Shown piece by piece: positions 18,922 through 30,127 of a DNA stretch of 64,000 nt. Position numbers and translations under genes: made by a program. The notes below the pieces were generated by a model, which was not told the DNA's origin, did not search any database, and saw only the letters and a program-made list of their open reading frames with translations. The DNA comes from an uncultured Pelagibacteraceae bacterium (GTDB lineage: Bacteria > Pseudomonadota > Alphaproteobacteria > Pelagibacterales > Pelagibacteraceae), in assembly GCA_902599995.1 (NCBI GenBank), contig CACKHN010000002.1, positions 62,001 to 126,000 on the forward strand, written 5' to 3'. Every line of letters begins with the position of its first letter. Within the stretch, counting starts at the first letter, position 1.

Positions 18922-21579
18922 TTATTTTTTTAACTCTGCTTGTGCTGCAGCTAGTCTAGCGACTGGAACTCTATATGGGGAACAGGATACATAATTAAGT
19001 CCTGCTTTCGCACAAAAAGAAATACTTTTGGGATCACCTCCGTGCTCACCACATATCCCTAGTTTTATCTTTTTATTTTGGCTCTTTCCTTTTGCAACAG
19101 CAATCTCAACTAAATCCGAAACCCCTTCATCAATTGATATAAAAGGATCAATAGAAAATATTTTGTTCTCTAAGTAGTCGTTTAAAAATTTTCCACTATC
19201 ATCTCTACTTATTCCAAAAGTAGTTTGTGTTAAATCATTTGTACCAAAACTAAAAAATTCTGCATGTTTTGCTAATTCTTTTGCCTTAATAGCTGCTCTT
19301 GGAAGCTCAATCATTGTCCCAACCATAAAGTCTATTTTTAATTTATTTTCCTTTTGAACTATGCTTGCTATTCTTTTAACTAAATCTTTCATAATTTTAA
19401 TTTCAGCCTCAGTAGAAACCAGTGGTATCATTATTTCAGGAAATGCTGACTTAATTTTATTTTTTTTAAGTTCACATAATGCTTCAAAAATTGCTCTGCA
19501 TTGCATCTCATATATTTCAGGAAATGATATGGCTAATCTACAACCTCTGTGGCCTAGCATTGGGTTTTGTTCATGTAGTTCCTGTATCCTTGTTTCAACC
19601 TCTTTTACCGAAAGATTAACAATTTCTGCTAATTCGCTAATTTCTTTATTTGTACTTGGTAAAAATTCATGTAAAGGAGGATCTAACAATCTTACTGTAA
19701 CTGGTAAGCCGTTCATAATTTTAAAAATTTCAGTAAAGTCTTTTTTTTGATGTGGTAAGAGTTTATCTAAAGCTTTAGCTCTGTCTTCTTTAGTTTTGGA
19801 AAGAATCATTTCCCTAACAGATAAAATTCTCTCTTCATCAAAAAACATGTGTTCAGTTCTACAAAGTCCAATTCCTTCAGCACCAAAATCTTTTGCAGTT
19901 TTAGTATCTTTTGGAGTTTCTGAATTTGTTCTTATATTTAATTTTCTATAACTATCAGCCCACAACATTAATTTTGAAAAATCACCAGATATTTCTGGCT
20001 TTACAGTAGCAACACTTCCTTCGATTATTCTTCCTGTTGAGCCGTCTATTGTTATTATATCTCCTTCTTTAATTTCAATCGATGATGTTTTAAATGATTT
20101 ATTTTCATAATTGATATCAATTTCACTCGACCCAGAAACACAAGGCCTTCCCATTCCTCTTGCTACAACTGCTGCATGGCTTGTCATCCCACCTCTTGCT
20201 GTTAATATTCCTTTGGCTGCATGCATTCCTTGTATATCTTCTGGAGAGGTTTCTACCCTAACTAATATTGTGTCCTGCAACATGGATGTTAGCCTTTCTG
20301 CTTCTTCAGATGTAAATACAACTTTTCCACTCGCAGCGCCTGGTGACGCAGGCAGGCCATTTGCAATTACATTTATTGAGCTTTTTTCATTTAGAGTTGG
20401 ATGTAGAAGTGTATCAAGTGAGTTTGGATCAATTCTTAAAATAGCCTCTTTTTTTGAGATTAACTTTTCTTTAACCATATCGACTGCAATTTTAACTGCA
20501 GATTTTGCAGTTCTTTTTCCAGAACGTGTTTGAAGCATCCACAGCTTTTTATTTTCAACTGTAAACTCTACATCCTGCATATCTTTGTAATGCTTTTCTA
20601 ATTTTTTAAGGATTTTATAAAGTTCTTTATAAACTTTTGGCATAGACTCTTCCATTGATGAAGCTTTAACTTTAGCATTTTGTCTAGCTTTTTTAGTTAT
20701 GTATTGTGGAGTTCTTGTTCCAGCCACAACATCCTCTCCTTGTGCATTGATTAAATATTCACCATAAATTTCATTTTCACCATCTGATGGATTTCTTGTA
20801 AAAACAACACCAGTTGCACAATCGTCTCCCATGTTTCCAAAAACCATTGATTGAACATTGACCGCTGTACCCCACTCTGCAGGTATGTGATTTAATTTTC
20901 TATAGATTTTTGCTCTCTTACTGTCCCAAGACAAAAATACTGCACTGATTGCTCCCAACAACTGTTCGTTAACATCTTGTGGAAAATCTTTATCTGCTTT
21001 TTCCTTAACTGTTCTTTTAAAATCCTCAATTAATCCATCCCAGTCATTTTCATCTAAATCAGTATCCAACAAAACACCCTTTGTGAGTTTATAATTCTCG
21101 ATTAATTCCTCAAAATGATACCCTTCAACACCCATTACTACATTACCGTACATTTGAATAAATCTTCTGTAGCTATCTTTGGCAAATCGACCATTAGAAG
21201 TTTTTGATGCTAGCGCTTTAACAGTTTTATCGTTTAGTCCTAAATTCAAAATTGTATCCATCATACCAGGCATAGAAACTCTTGCTCCAGATCTAACTGA
21301 AAGTAATAATGGATTTTTTAAATCACCAAATTTTTTTGAAACTTCTTTTTCAACAGACTTTAATTCTTTTTTAATTGATGTGATTATATTTTTATTAAGT
21401 TTTTTTTTATCTTTATAAAATAATTCACATACTTTTGTAGAAATAGTAAATCCAGGTGGAACCGGTAATCCCATTCGACCCATTTCTGAAAGATTAGCAC
21501 CTTTTCCACCTAAAAAATTTCTGGGGATTTTAATTTTTTTACTCTCTTTTGATTTAAAATTTAAAATTAGTTTTTTCAT
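18922..21579 (-). CDS. ppdK: Pyruvate, phosphate dikinase
   Basis: 885 residues. It interconverts pyruvate and phosphoenolpyruvate with ATP, phosphate and a phosphohistidine. In order: the ATP-grasp nucleotide domain (GGKGANLSEMGRMGLPVPPGF near the N-terminus, read as GGKGANLSEM and LPVPPGF), the swivelling phosphohistidine domain with GGMTSHAAVVARGMG, and the PEP-binding barrel with AEGIGLCRTEHMFF and ICGEHGGDP. It is the distal gene of the S49-glyQ-glyS-ppdK unit and overlaps glyS by 4 bases (ATGA). Confidence 0.97.
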   Translation of the reverse strand: MKKLILNFKSKESKKIKIPRNFLGGKGANLSEMGRMGLPVPPGFTISTKVCELFYKDKKKLNKNIITSIKKELKSVEKEVSKKFGDLKNPLLLSVRSGARVSMPGMMDTILNLGLNDKTVKALASKTSNGRFAKDSYRRFIQMYGNVVMGVEGYHFEELIENYKLTKGVLLDTDLDENDWDGLIEDFKRTVKEKADKDFPQDVNEQLLGAISAVFLSWDSKRAKIYRKLNHIPAEWGTAVNVQSMVFGNMGDDCATGVVFTRNPSDGENEIYGEYLINAQGEDVVAGTRTPQYITKKARQNAKVKASSMEESMPKVYKELYKILKKLEKHYKDMQDVEFTVENKKLWMLQTRSGKRTAKSAVKIAVDMVKEKLISKKEAILRIDPNSLDTLLHPTLNEKSSINVIANGLPASPGAASGKVVFTSEEAERLTSMLQDTILVRVETSPEDIQGMHAAKGILTARGGMTSHAAVVARGMGRPCVSGSSEIDINYENKSFKTSSIEIKEGDIITIDGSTGRIIEGSVATVKPEISGDFSKLMLWADSYRKLNIRTNSETPKDTKTAKDFGAEGIGLCRTEHMFFDEERILSVREMILSKTKEDRAKALDKLLPHQKKDFTEIFKIMNGLPVTVRLLDPPLHEFLPSTNKEISELAEIVNLSVKEVETRIQELHEQNPMLGHRGCRLAISFPEIYEMQCRAIFEALCELKKNKIKSAFPEIMIPLVSTEAEIKIMKDLVKRIASIVQKENKLKIDFMVGTMIELPRAAIKAKELAKHAEFFSFGTNDLTQTTFGISRDDSGKFLNDYLENKIFSIDPFISIDEGVSDLVEIAVAKGKSQNKKIKLGICGEHGGDPKSISFCAKAGLNYVSCSPYRVPVARLAAAQAELKK

Positions 21580-23645
21580 TTTTGGGAGTTTAATAAAGAA
21601 AAATTAACATAGTTATTGAAGGTTTTACATAAGATTTGGATAAGTTCTAGTCTATTTTTTCGAATACCTGGGTCAACGTCATTGACTATAACATTGTCAA
21701 AAAAATCGTTAATTACTTTTTTGGCATCTAATAAATTATCTAGAGTTTCAGAATAAACTTCATCTTTATTAACTGAAGAAAAATATTTCTTTAAATCATT
21801 CATTTTTTTAAACAAATTTTTTTCAAAATCTGTCTTGAAAACACCAGGGTCAGTTGTATTTGAAAGATCAAAATTCTTTCCTTTCAACTCTCTTTCTAAG
21901 ATGTTTGAAGCTCTTTTGTAAATTGATATTATTTCGTTTCCATTTGACTTAGAAATTATTTTGTCTAAATACTTTGCCTTTTCAAAAATTACTACAAGCT
22001 GATCTATGTTATGTGAATTGATAGATGCTTGAATAATATCATTACGAATATTTTCCTCCTTCATATAAAATTTAAGTCGGTCCATTAGAAATTCAGAAAG
22101 TTCTTTTTGAAGTAGTTTATTTTCAAATTTGAAGCCTTGATCTATGTAAAGTGAAGCTGAATAGTTAATCAAATCTCTTATTTTAATATGTTTTTTATTT
22201 TCGACAATTATTCTAATTACTCCTAAAGTTAATCTTCTAATAGCAAATGGGTCTTTAGAACTTGTTGGCTTTTGGTTAATTCCAAAAAACCCTACAAGGG
22301 TATCTATTTTATCTGACAGAGCTAGTGCTATACTAAAAGGTTTTTTGGGTACCTTAGACCTAGACCCTGAAGGTAAATATTGTTCACTTATTGATAGTGC
22401 TACATCCTTATCAAAACCTTGTGCCTCAGAAAAATAACCACCCATTATCCCTTGAAGCTCAGGAAACTCACCAACTAATTCAGATAATAAATCGACTTTA
22501 GAGATTGATGCTGATAATTCTGTTTTCTCTTTGCTTATTAATAGTTCATCTGAAAGCATTCCTGCTAGCTTTCTCATTCTTTGAACTTTATCAAAATAAC
22601 TTCCCAAACCTTGAAAATAATTCATAGATTTTAAATTTGAGACTTGTTTTACTAAATTTTGAGATTTATCTTTTTGCCAAAAGAATTTAGCGTCGGTGAG
22701 TCTTGCTTCTACTACCCTCTCGTTACCTAACTTTATTAACCCTTTTAGATCTTTTTTGTTTGAAACAACTAAAAATTCGTTCGTAATAACACCCTTATTA
22801 TCAAAAGTAGGGAAATATTTTTGATGGTATTGCATTGTGATTATTAAAATCTCTTTTGGTATTTTTAAAAACTCTTTATTAAACTGACAAACAAGTACAT
22901 TGGGTTGATCTATTAAATCAACAACTTCTTCCAACAGCTCTGGATTTTGATGTATAGTAATATTTTTCTTTTTTAAAAGTAATTGAAATTTTTTTTCGAT
23001 AATTTTTTTTCTTTCAACATGGTCGATTATTATTTGTTTCTTTTTAAGGAAATTTTTATATTTTTTGAAATCAGAAAATTTTATTTTCTTTTCTTCAAAA
23101 TCTTTATCTACAAAAGTTAAATTAGATGACTGAATATGATGAAATTTAAATATTAGTGTTTTTTTGTTAAAGATTGCCAAAATAGACTTGAGCGGTCTAC
23201 CCCAATTTAAGCTAAAAGTCCCCCAGCGCATTGATTTTTTCCATTGAATTTTATCTAATATTTTTGGAACAAACTCTTCTAATAACTCATGGGTATAAAG
23301 TTTTTTTGATTTTGTTTTAAAGAAGAAAAAGTTACCTTTTTCTGTTTCTTTTTCATAAATATTTTGTTTTAGAGTTTGATTTGATCGTATAAAGCCCTCT
23401 ATAGCTATATCTGGGGCTTTTGAACTTGGACCTTTTATTTCCTCAGACTTCAGAATTATTTGTTTTTGAAGTCCTTCAAATAATATTATCAATCTATTCG
23501 GGGTTGAATAGGAAGAGCTTCTTTTAAATGGAATAGATTTCTCTTCAAAGAAATCATTAAAAGATTTCAGTAAGTTTTCTCTTAAATTTTTTTGAAGACC
23601 TGCGGGTATTTCCTCGCTAAATAGTTCTAAAAAAAACTCAGACAT
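21576..23645 (-). CDS. glyS: Glycyl-tRNA synthetase beta subunit
   Basis: 689 residues, the normal length for the beta chain of the bacterial alpha2-beta2 enzyme. The N-terminus has the typical FFLELFSEEIPAGLQK, and the middle has MRWGTFSLNWGRPLKSILA. Further segments are LTDAKFFWQKDK and DPFAIRRLTLGVIRI. The C-terminal region should bind the tRNA anticodon, as in the family. It starts 2 bases after glyQ. Confidence 0.97.
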   Translation of the reverse strand: MSEFFLELFSEEIPAGLQKNLRENLLKSFNDFFEEKSIPFKRSSSYSTPNRLIILFEGLQKQIILKSEEIKGPSSKAPDIAIEGFIRSNQTLKQNIYEKETEKGNFFFFKTKSKKLYTHELLEEFVPKILDKIQWKKSMRWGTFSLNWGRPLKSILAIFNKKTLIFKFHHIQSSNLTFVDKDFEEKKIKFSDFKKYKNFLKKKQIIIDHVERKKIIEKKFQLLLKKKNITIHQNPELLEEVVDLIDQPNVLVCQFNKEFLKIPKEILIITMQYHQKYFPTFDNKGVITNEFLVVSNKKDLKGLIKLGNERVVEARLTDAKFFWQKDKSQNLVKQVSNLKSMNYFQGLGSYFDKVQRMRKLAGMLSDELLISKEKTELSASISKVDLLSELVGEFPELQGIMGGYFSEAQGFDKDVALSISEQYLPSGSRSKVPKKPFSIALALSDKIDTLVGFFGINQKPTSSKDPFAIRRLTLGVIRIIVENKKHIKIRDLINYSASLYIDQGFKFENKLLQKELSEFLMDRLKFYMKEENIRNDIIQASINSHNIDQLVVIFEKAKYLDKIISKSNGNEIISIYKRASNILERELKGKNFDLSNTTDPGVFKTDFEKNLFKKMNDLKKYFSSVNKDEVYSETLDNLLDAKKVINDFFDNVIVNDVDPGIRKNRLELIQILCKTFNNYVNFSLLNSQK

Positions 23646-23647
23646 TT

Positions 23648-24544
23648 TTAATTTTGACTATCTATCCAAATTTTAGCAGCAGACTTAGTGATATCGCGAA
23701 TTCTTCCAATATAACCTGCTCTTTGTGCAACACTTATTGCTCCCCTCGCATCTAAAACGTTAAATACGTGGCTTGCTTTTAAACATTGATCATATGCGGG
23801 TAGTGAAACTTTTTTTTCAACTAATGATTTTGCCTCTGATTCATGCATATCAAACATTTTGAATAATTGTTCAACATTAGCATACTCGAAATTATAAGCA
23901 GAAAACTCTTTTTCAGCCTGATGAAAAACTTCTCTGTATTTTATATCCTCATCGTTCCATAACAAATCGTAGACATTTTTTTGTTGTTGAGTAAACATAC
24001 AGATCCTTTCCAAACCATAGGTAATTTCCACTGAAACTGGTTTACATTCATAACCAGCCATCTGTTGAAAATAAGTAAATTGAGTGATCTCCATTCCATC
24101 ACACCAAACTTCCCAACCTAAACCAGCTGCACCTAATGTAGGACTTTCCCAGTCATCTTCAACGAATCTGATATCATGATCATTGTGATGAATTCCAATC
24201 GTAATAAGACTATTTAGATATAGCCTTTTTATATTTTCAGGAGAAGGTTTAATCAAAACTTGAAATTGGTAATAATGTTGAAGTCTATTAGGATTTTCAC
24301 CATACCTACCATCGGTTGGTCTTCTTGATGGCTGAACATAAGCAGTTTTCCATGGTTGAGTTCCCAAAGATCTAAGAGTTGTAGCAGGATGAAACGTACC
24401 AGCTCCAACTTCCATATCGTATGGCTGAAGAATAATACATCCTTGTTTGCTCCAAAATTTTTGAAGATTTAAAATAGTGTCTTGAAAAGTTTGGAATTTT
24501 GGTTTTTGTTTTTTTTTATTATTATTTTTATTTTTAGAAACCAT
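23648..24544 (-). CDS. glyQ: Glycyl-tRNA synthetase alpha subunit
   Basis: 298 residues from ATG 24544; an in-frame ATG at 24568 lies further inside the upstream gene. The class II catalytic core shows [33 protein letters not shown] and [17 protein letters not shown]. The N-terminal 16 residues are an unusual Lys/Asn-rich tail ([15 protein letters not shown]). It overlaps the S49 peptidase gene by 11 bases and pairs with glyS, 2 bases downstream. Confidence 0.96.
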   Translation of the reverse strand: MVSKNKNNNKKKQKPKFQTFQDTILNLQKFWSKQGCIILQPYDMEVGAGTFHPATTLRSLGTQPWKTAYVQPSRRPTDGRYGENPNRLQHYYQFQVLIKPSPENIKRLYLNSLITIGIHHNDHDIRFVEDDWESPTLGAAGLGWEVWCDGMEITQFTYFQQMAGYECKPVSVEITYGLERICMFTQQQKNVYDLLWNDEDIKYREVFHQAEKEFSAYNFEYANVEQLFKMFDMHESEAKSLVEKKVSLPAYDQCLKASHVFNVLDARGAISVAQRAGYIGRIRDITKSAAKIWIDSQN

Positions 24545-25337
24545 ATCTTTGCCAGATTGACCTCTCATCTAAAATGTTTGCAAATTGATCTACTTGATTA
24601 GAGGAAGACAGCTTTTGACTTAGCCATCCTTTAGTCTTTTCAAATTTTTTAATTATTACATCTTCTCCATATTTTTCTCTCAAAATTTCATGAGCATTTC
24701 CTATTCCGTCTATCAAACCTAACGTTTTTGATTTACTTCCTGACCAAAATTCGCCAGAAAAAAGTTCGATATCAGATTTATTTAATTTAGTGCCTCTACT
24801 TTTTTCAACAACATCAATAAAATCTTTATGTAAATCTAATTGAATATTTTTAAGTCTCTCTATATCTTCATTCTTTTCTTCAAGAAAAGGATCGAGGGTA
24901 CTTTTATTTTTACCAGCAGTATGAACTCTTCTCTCAACACCAATTTTTTTGATTAATTCTGTAAAACCAAATGATGAATAAATAACTCCAATGGATCCGA
25001 TAATAGAACTTGAATTTGCATAAATTTCATCTCCAGCACATGCTATAAGATAGCCTCCAGATGCTGCAACATCCTCTGCAAATACTATTACGTGCTTATT
25101 ATTTTTTTTAGCTTGCCGTCTAATAAAACTATAAATTAGGTGAGATTGAACAGGTGATCCACCTGGTGAATTTATGGTAATTGCAACACATTTGGCTTTT
25201 TTCAATGAAAAAGCTTTTTTAATTAACTCCTCCTGGCCAGCAAAGTCTATCCCCTGTTTAAATTTTCCTGCATTTCCAATCACACCACTCAGCTTCAGAT
25301 GAGCTACTATTTTTTTCTTTTTAAAAAGAGAGAACAT
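24534..25337 (-). CDS. S49-family peptidase (SppA/SohB-like), short form
   Basis: 267 residues of the ClpP-fold S49 family, which degrades signal peptides and membrane fragments. Family motifs include INSPGGSP, the catalytic serine region [19 protein letters not shown], and the [10 protein letters not shown] segment. There is no clear N-terminal membrane helix: residues 1-12 are [13 protein letters not shown] cytoplasmic or peripheral location is therefore possible. It is the first gene of the unit containing glyQ-glyS-ppdK and divergent from ispB. Confidence 0.9.
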   Translation of the reverse strand: MFSLFKKKKIVAHLKLSGVIGNAGKFKQGIDFAGQEELIKKAFSLKKAKCVAITINSPGGSPVQSHLIYSFIRRQAKKNNKHVIVFAEDVAASGGYLIACAGDEIYANSSSIIGSIGVIYSSFGFTELIKKIGVERRVHTAGKNKSTLDPFLEEKNEDIERLKNIQLDLHKDFIDVVEKSRGTKLNKSDIELFSGEFWSGSKSKTLGLIDGIGNAHEILREKYGEDVIIKKFEKTKGWLSQKLSSSNQVDQFANILDERSIWQRYGF

Positions 25338-25451
25338 AAATATTTATTATAGAATTATTATTTGAATATAAAGACTACTTATAATTGAAGAATAAGGTGC
25401 GTCAATTGATAAGTAATAAATAAAAGTTAATTATACTAGTTTAAATTTATT

Positions 25452-26465
25452 ATGGGATCAGTTGTTCAGCTCAGAAATCAGATAAATAATTCTTATTTTC
25501 ACTTAAAAGATTCTGTTGAAGATAAGCTTATTTTAACTGAGGAAAAAATTAAAATTAAATTAATTAGCGATGTAGAGCTAGTTCAAAAAATGACTGACTA
25601 TCATATAAAAACTGGTGGTAAAAGGTTGAGAGCTCTACTAACTTTAGGAACTGCAAAATTATGTGGCTATGAAAAAGGTTCAAGAGATGTGAATCTTGCT
25701 GCATGTGTCGAATTAATTCATAGCGCAACTTTAATGCATGATGATGTTATAGACGAGGGTGTGGTTAGGAGAGGAAAAGAAACCTTAAATAAAGTTTGGA
25801 GTAATCATTCATCAGTTTTAGTTGGTGACTATTTGCTAAGCAGATGTTTTGAATTGATGGTTGAAGATGGAAATATAGAAGTTCTTAAATTATTATCATC
25901 TACCTCATCAAAAATAGCTCAAGGAGAAATTTTACAGCTTCAGCATAAAGGTGAAGTTGATATGTTAGAAGAGACTTATCTAAAAATTATTTCTGCAAAA
26001 ACTGCTGAGTTGTTTGCAGCGTCTACAAAGGTTGGTGCAATTTTATCTGATAGTAATAAAAAAGAAAAAGACGCACTTGAATTTTATGGTAGGAATCTTG
26101 GACTTACTTTTCAAATTGCTGATGACACCCTTGATTATAACGCTGAACTTAAGTTATTTGGAAAGAAAATAGGACAAGATTTCTTTGAGGGAAAAATTAC
26201 ACTTCCAATAATTTTACTCTATCAAAAGCTGGATACAAATGAAAAAAATAATTTAATTAAAATATTTAGTAAAGATACTAGAGATAAAAATGATTTAGAT
26301 AAAACAATTGATTTAATTAATAAGCACAAAATTATAAATGAGTGTTACCAAAAAGCTCAACATTATATTAATCTTGCTTCAAATTCATTGAGTGTTTTCA
26401 AAGATACTAAAGAAAAAGAAATTTTAGAAAATCTCACAACATTTAGCATATCTAGAAATTTTTAA
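25452..26465 (+). CDS. ispB: Long-chain polyprenyl diphosphate synthase (octaprenyl type)
   Basis: 337 residues of the trans-prenyltransferase family. The first aspartate-rich motif is DDVIDEG (in LMHDDVIDEGVVRRGKET) and the second is DDTLDY. Length and lack of bulky residues just before the first motif favour a long-chain synthase, for the ubiquinone side chain, over the short-chain enzyme encoded at 30.1 kb. The chain length itself is inference. The 114-base gap to the divergent S49 gene should hold its promoter. It overlaps convergent pdxH by 4 bases. Confidence 0.9.
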   Translation: MGSVVQLRNQINNSYFHLKDSVEDKLILTEEKIKIKLISDVELVQKMTDYHIKTGGKRLRALLTLGTAKLCGYEKGSRDVNLAACVELIHSATLMHDDVIDEGVVRRGKETLNKVWSNHSSVLVGDYLLSRCFELMVEDGNIEVLKLLSSTSSKIAQGEILQLQHKGEVDMLEETYLKIISAKTAELFAASTKVGAILSDSNKKEKDALEFYGRNLGLTFQIADDTLDYNAELKLFGKKIGQDFFEGKITLPIILLYQKLDTNEKNNLIKIFSKDTRDKNDLDKTIDLINKHKIINECYQKAQHYINLASNSLSVFKDTKEKEILENLTTFSISRNF

Positions 26466-27088
26466 GGACTCAAAAGACATTTGATCCATTCTCCTCTAGA
26501 ATTTTTCGTATATTTTAATCTTTCGTGTATTCTATTGTCTCCATCAAGCCAAAATTCAATACTTGAGGGAGATAAATTCCAACCCGACCAATAATTTGGT
26601 CGTGGAACCTTATTCTTGTCTGTATATTTTCTTTTATATACTTTTATAGAATTATCTAGCTGATCTCTATTTTTAATTTCTTTGCTCTGTTTGGATGCCC
26701 ATGCTCCTATTCTGCTTTCATAACTTCTTGAATTATAATACTCATCTGCAACTTCATTAGGCACCAATGAAACGATCCCACTAACTCTAATTTGTCTTAA
26801 CAAACTTTTCCAATGAAAGCACATTGCTACATTTGGATTTTCTTTGAGTTCATGTCCTTTTTGACTGTCCAAATTTGTATAGAATACAAATCCATTTTGA
26901 TTAAAGTCTTTTAACAAGACCATCCTAACAGATGGGATGTTATTATTGCTAGATGTTGCTAGCGCTACTGCGTTGGGGTCGTTTGGCTCAGTTTTTTTTG
27001 CTTCCTGCATCCAAGTATCAAATAAATCAATTGGATCATCTAAATCCAGAAAACAGCTATTAAGCCCAAGTGAGTTTTTTTGATTCAT
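26462..27088 (-). CDS. pdxH: Pyridoxamine/pyridoxine 5'-phosphate oxidase
   Basis: 208 residues, an FMN flavoprotein making pyridoxal 5'-phosphate. Visible family motifs are DPNAVALATS, PSVRMVLLKDFNQNGFVFYTN, NPNVAMCFHWKSLLRQIRVSG, SYESRIGAWASKQS and the C-terminal FWLDGDNRIHERL. The C-terminal signature ends a few residues before the stop, as usual. It is divergent from aroC (33 bases) and convergent with ispB. Confidence 0.96.
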   Translation of the reverse strand: MNQKNSLGLNSCFLDLDDPIDLFDTWMQEAKKTEPNDPNAVALATSSNNNIPSVRMVLLKDFNQNGFVFYTNLDSQKGHELKENPNVAMCFHWKSLLRQIRVSGIVSLVPNEVADEYYNSRSYESRIGAWASKQSKEIKNRDQLDNSIKVYKRKYTDKNKVPRPNYWSGWNLSPSSIEFWLDGDNRIHERLKYTKNSRGEWIKCLLSP

Positions 27089-27121
27089 AATTTAAACAAA
27101 ATAATCTATACAATATAAATA

Positions 27122-28204
27122 ATGTCATTTAATACATTTGGAAAGCTATTTCGTTTCTCTACTTGGGGTGAATCTCATGGTCCTGCAATTGGTTGTATCG
27201 TTGATGGGTGTCCCCCAAATATTAATTTGAGTGAAAAAGATATACAAAAAGAACTTGATAAAAGAAAACCAGGTCAATCAAAATTTACAACTCAAAGAAA
27301 AGAAGACGATAAAGTTCAAATATTATCTGGAGTTTTTGATGGAAGAACCACCGGTACACCAATATCTTTAATTATTTATAATAAAGATATGAGATCAAAG
27401 GATTATGGAAATATTAAGGATAAATTTAGACCTGGGCACGCTGACTTTACCTATTTCAAAAAATATGGAATTAGAGACTATAGAGGTGGTGGAAGATCTT
27501 CAGCAAGAGAAACTGCATCAAGAGTTGCAGCTGGTGCAATAGCAAAGTTGGTCTTACAAAAAAAATTAGGTAAAAAATTTAAAGTTATTGGTGCTGTTAC
27601 TCAATTAGGTATATTAGGATGTGATACTGACAAATGGAATGACAGAATAATTACAAAAAATCCTTTTTTTTGTCCTGATAAAACAATGATAAAACTTTGG
27701 GAAAAATATTTATTAGGGGTAAGAAAATCTGGATCTTCATGCGGTGCAGTGATTGAAATAAGAGCGAGAGGAATTCCAGTAGGATTGGGCGCACCTATTT
27801 ACTCAAAACTAGACTCTGATATTGCATCTAGTTTTATGAGTATTAATGCTGTTAAGGGAGTGAATATTGGGGCAGGGATGAACTCTGCACAACTAAGTGG
27901 TGAGCAAAACTCAGATGAAATTTCACAAAAAGGTAAAAAACTTAAGTTTAATTCAAATAATGCTGGTGGAATTTTGGGTGGTATTTCAACTGGACAAGAA
28001 ATTATTGCTTCATTTGCCGTAAAACCAACATCTTCAATCTTAACAACGAGAAAAACAATTGATAAATTTGGAAAAAATACAACGATATCTGTAACAGGAA
28101 GACACGATCCATGTGTTGGCATAAGAGCTGTACCTGTTGGTGAGGCAATGATGAATTGTGTTTTATTGGATCACTATCTGATGAACAAAGCACAATGTCA
28201 TTAA
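27122..28204 (+). CDS. aroC: Chorismate synthase AroC
   Basis: 360 residues. It converts EPSP to chorismate, the last common step of aromatic amino acid synthesis, using reduced FMN. Signatures present are [47 protein letters not shown] (read as [14 protein letters not shown] and [13 protein letters not shown]), and the C-terminal [18 protein letters not shown]. The gene is monocistronic in appearance and converges with dxs (6-base gap). Confidence 0.98.
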   Translation: MSFNTFGKLFRFSTWGESHGPAIGCIVDGCPPNINLSEKDIQKELDKRKPGQSKFTTQRKEDDKVQILSGVFDGRTTGTPISLIIYNKDMRSKDYGNIKDKFRPGHADFTYFKKYGIRDYRGGGRSSARETASRVAAGAIAKLVLQKKLGKKFKVIGAVTQLGILGCDTDKWNDRIITKNPFFCPDKTMIKLWEKYLLGVRKSGSSCGAVIEIRARGIPVGLGAPIYSKLDSDIASSFMSINAVKGVNIGAGMNSAQLSGEQNSDEISQKGKKLKFNSNNAGGILGGISTGQEIIASFAVKPTSSILTTRKTIDKFGKNTTISVTGRHDPCVGIRAVPVGEAMMNCVLLDHYLMNKAQCH

Positions 28205-28210
28205 AACAAT

Positions 28211-30127
28211 TTAATTTTTTACGACTTTTATTGAATTTTTGTTAAATAAAATATCTAAAATTTTCTCTGAAATTTGAGAAGCATTTAACCCAGCAATTTC
28301 ATACATTTTTTCAGGGGTATTTTGTTCAATAAATTTGTCTGGTAGATTCATTGATCTAAATTTTAGACCTTTGTCAAATATCCCTTTCTCTGCAAGTAAG
28401 TTTTTAACATGTGAACCAAAACCGCCAATTGACCCTTCTTCAACAGAGACTAAAATTTCATGCTCTCTAGCGCATTTTATAATTAACTCTTCGTCTAAGG
28501 GTTTTGCAAACCTTGCATCAACAATAGTAGTTGAAACTCCTTTTTGTTTTAAATGTTCTGCCGCTAATTTACACTCTTCTAACCTTGTACCCAAGTTTAA
28601 CAGACATACTTGACTACCTTTTTGAATTATTCTTCCTTTTCCAATTTCAACTTTTTCCTCTATTGAGGGAAGTTCAACTCCAACACCTACTCCTCTTGGA
28701 TATCTAATTGCACTTGGTCTGTCATTAATATCTACTGAGGTATTTATCATTTTAACCAATTCAGCTTCGTCACTTGCAGCCATTACAATAAAATTCGGTA
28801 AAGTTGATAAATAAGTAATATCAAATGAACCAGCGTGTGTGGATCCATCAGCTCCAACTAATCCAGCTCTGTCAATTGCAAATCTCACAGGTAAGCACTG
28901 TATAGCAACATCATGAACAACTTGATCGTATGCTCTTTGTAAAAAAGTTGAGTATATTGCAGCATAAGGCTTGTATCCTTCAGTGGTCATCCCGGCAGCA
29001 AATGTGACTGCATGTTGCTCAGCTATACCAACATCAAACATTCTTTTTGGAAACTCTTTACCAAAAATATCCATTCCTGTTCCACCAGGCATGGCAGCTG
29101 TTATTCCAACAATTTTACTATCTTTTTTGGCATGTTTGACAAGTGTATTTGCAAATACTTTTGTATATGAAGGTAAATTAGATCCACTTTTATTCTGTTC
29201 ACCAGTGTCTACATTAAATTTTGAAACACCATGATAATGATCTTTAGCTTCCTCAGCGAAACTATATCCTTTGCCTTTTTGTGTTTTAATATGAATCATA
29301 ATTGGACCTTCATGATTTGAATCCCTTGCATTTTTTAAGATTGGAATGAGAGTTGATAAATCATGTCCGTCAATTGGTCCCACATAATAAAAACCTAATG
29401 AATTAAACATAGTGCCACCAGTGAATGCAGATCTTAAAAAATCTTCTGCTTTTCCTGCTTTTGCACTAAACCTTTTTGAAAATGCTGAGGTAATTAATTT
29501 TATAGTTTCTCTAAGACTAAAATATATTTTTCCAGTCAATAACTTTGCAAGATATGTCCTCATCGCTCCAACAGGTTTTGCAATTGACATATCGTTGTCG
29601 TTTAAAATAACAATCATTTTGGTTTTAGAGGCACCTGCATTATTCATTGCTTCATAAGCCATACCAGCACTTATTGCACCATCTCCTATTACCGCTATAA
29701 CGTTTGAAGATTTATTTTCCAATTTATTTGCCACAGCAATTCCTAGCGCAGAAGAAATTGATGTTGAACTATGAGCGGCACCGAAAGGATCGTATTCACT
29801 TTCAGTTCTTTTTGTAAAACCTGATAATCCATTCCCCTGTCGCAATGTTCTTATTTTATCCTTTCTTCCTGTTAAAATTTTATGTGGATAGGATTGATGT
29901 CCTACATCCCAAATTAATTTATCATTTGGAGTGTCAAATACATAGTGAAGGGCCACAGTCAGTTCTACAACACCTAAACCTGCACCTAGATGGCCACCTG
30001 TTTGGGATACAGCATCTATCATTTCACTTCTAACTTCATTTGCAACTTTTGGTAAATCCTTTTCAGCAATTTTTTTTAAATCTGAGGGGAAATTTATATC
30101 TTTTAAAAATGTGCTTTTGTATGTCAT
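28211..30127 (-). CDS. dxs: 1-deoxy-D-xylulose-5-phosphate synthase
   Basis: 638 residues. A ThDP enzyme condensing pyruvate and glyceraldehyde 3-phosphate, the entry to the non-mevalonate isoprenoid pathway. Motifs are [35 protein letters not shown], the ThDP motif [18 protein letters not shown], and [16 protein letters not shown]. It overlaps ispA by 4 bases in the classic xseB-ispA-dxs order. Confidence 0.98.
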   Translation of the reverse strand: MTYKSTFLKDINFPSDLKKIAEKDLPKVANEVRSEMIDAVSQTGGHLGAGLGVVELTVALHYVFDTPNDKLIWDVGHQSYPHKILTGRKDKIRTLRQGNGLSGFTKRTESEYDPFGAAHSSTSISSALGIAVANKLENKSSNVIAVIGDGAISAGMAYEAMNNAGASKTKMIVILNDNDMSIAKPVGAMRTYLAKLLTGKIYFSLRETIKLITSAFSKRFSAKAGKAEDFLRSAFTGGTMFNSLGFYYVGPIDGHDLSTLIPILKNARDSNHEGPIMIHIKTQKGKGYSFAEEAKDHYHGVSKFNVDTGEQNKSGSNLPSYTKVFANTLVKHAKKDSKIVGITAAMPGGTGMDIFGKEFPKRMFDVGIAEQHAVTFAAGMTTEGYKPYAAIYSTFLQRAYDQVVHDVAIQCLPVRFAIDRAGLVGADGSTHAGSFDITYLSTLPNFIVMAASDEAELVKMINTSVDINDRPSAIRYPRGVGVGVELPSIEEKVEIGKGRIIQKGSQVCLLNLGTRLEECKLAAEHLKQKGVSTTIVDARFAKPLDEELIIKCAREHEILVSVEEGSIGGFGSHVKNLLAEKGIFDKGLKFRSMNLPDKFIEQNTPEKMYEIAGLNASQISEKILDILFNKNSIKVVKN

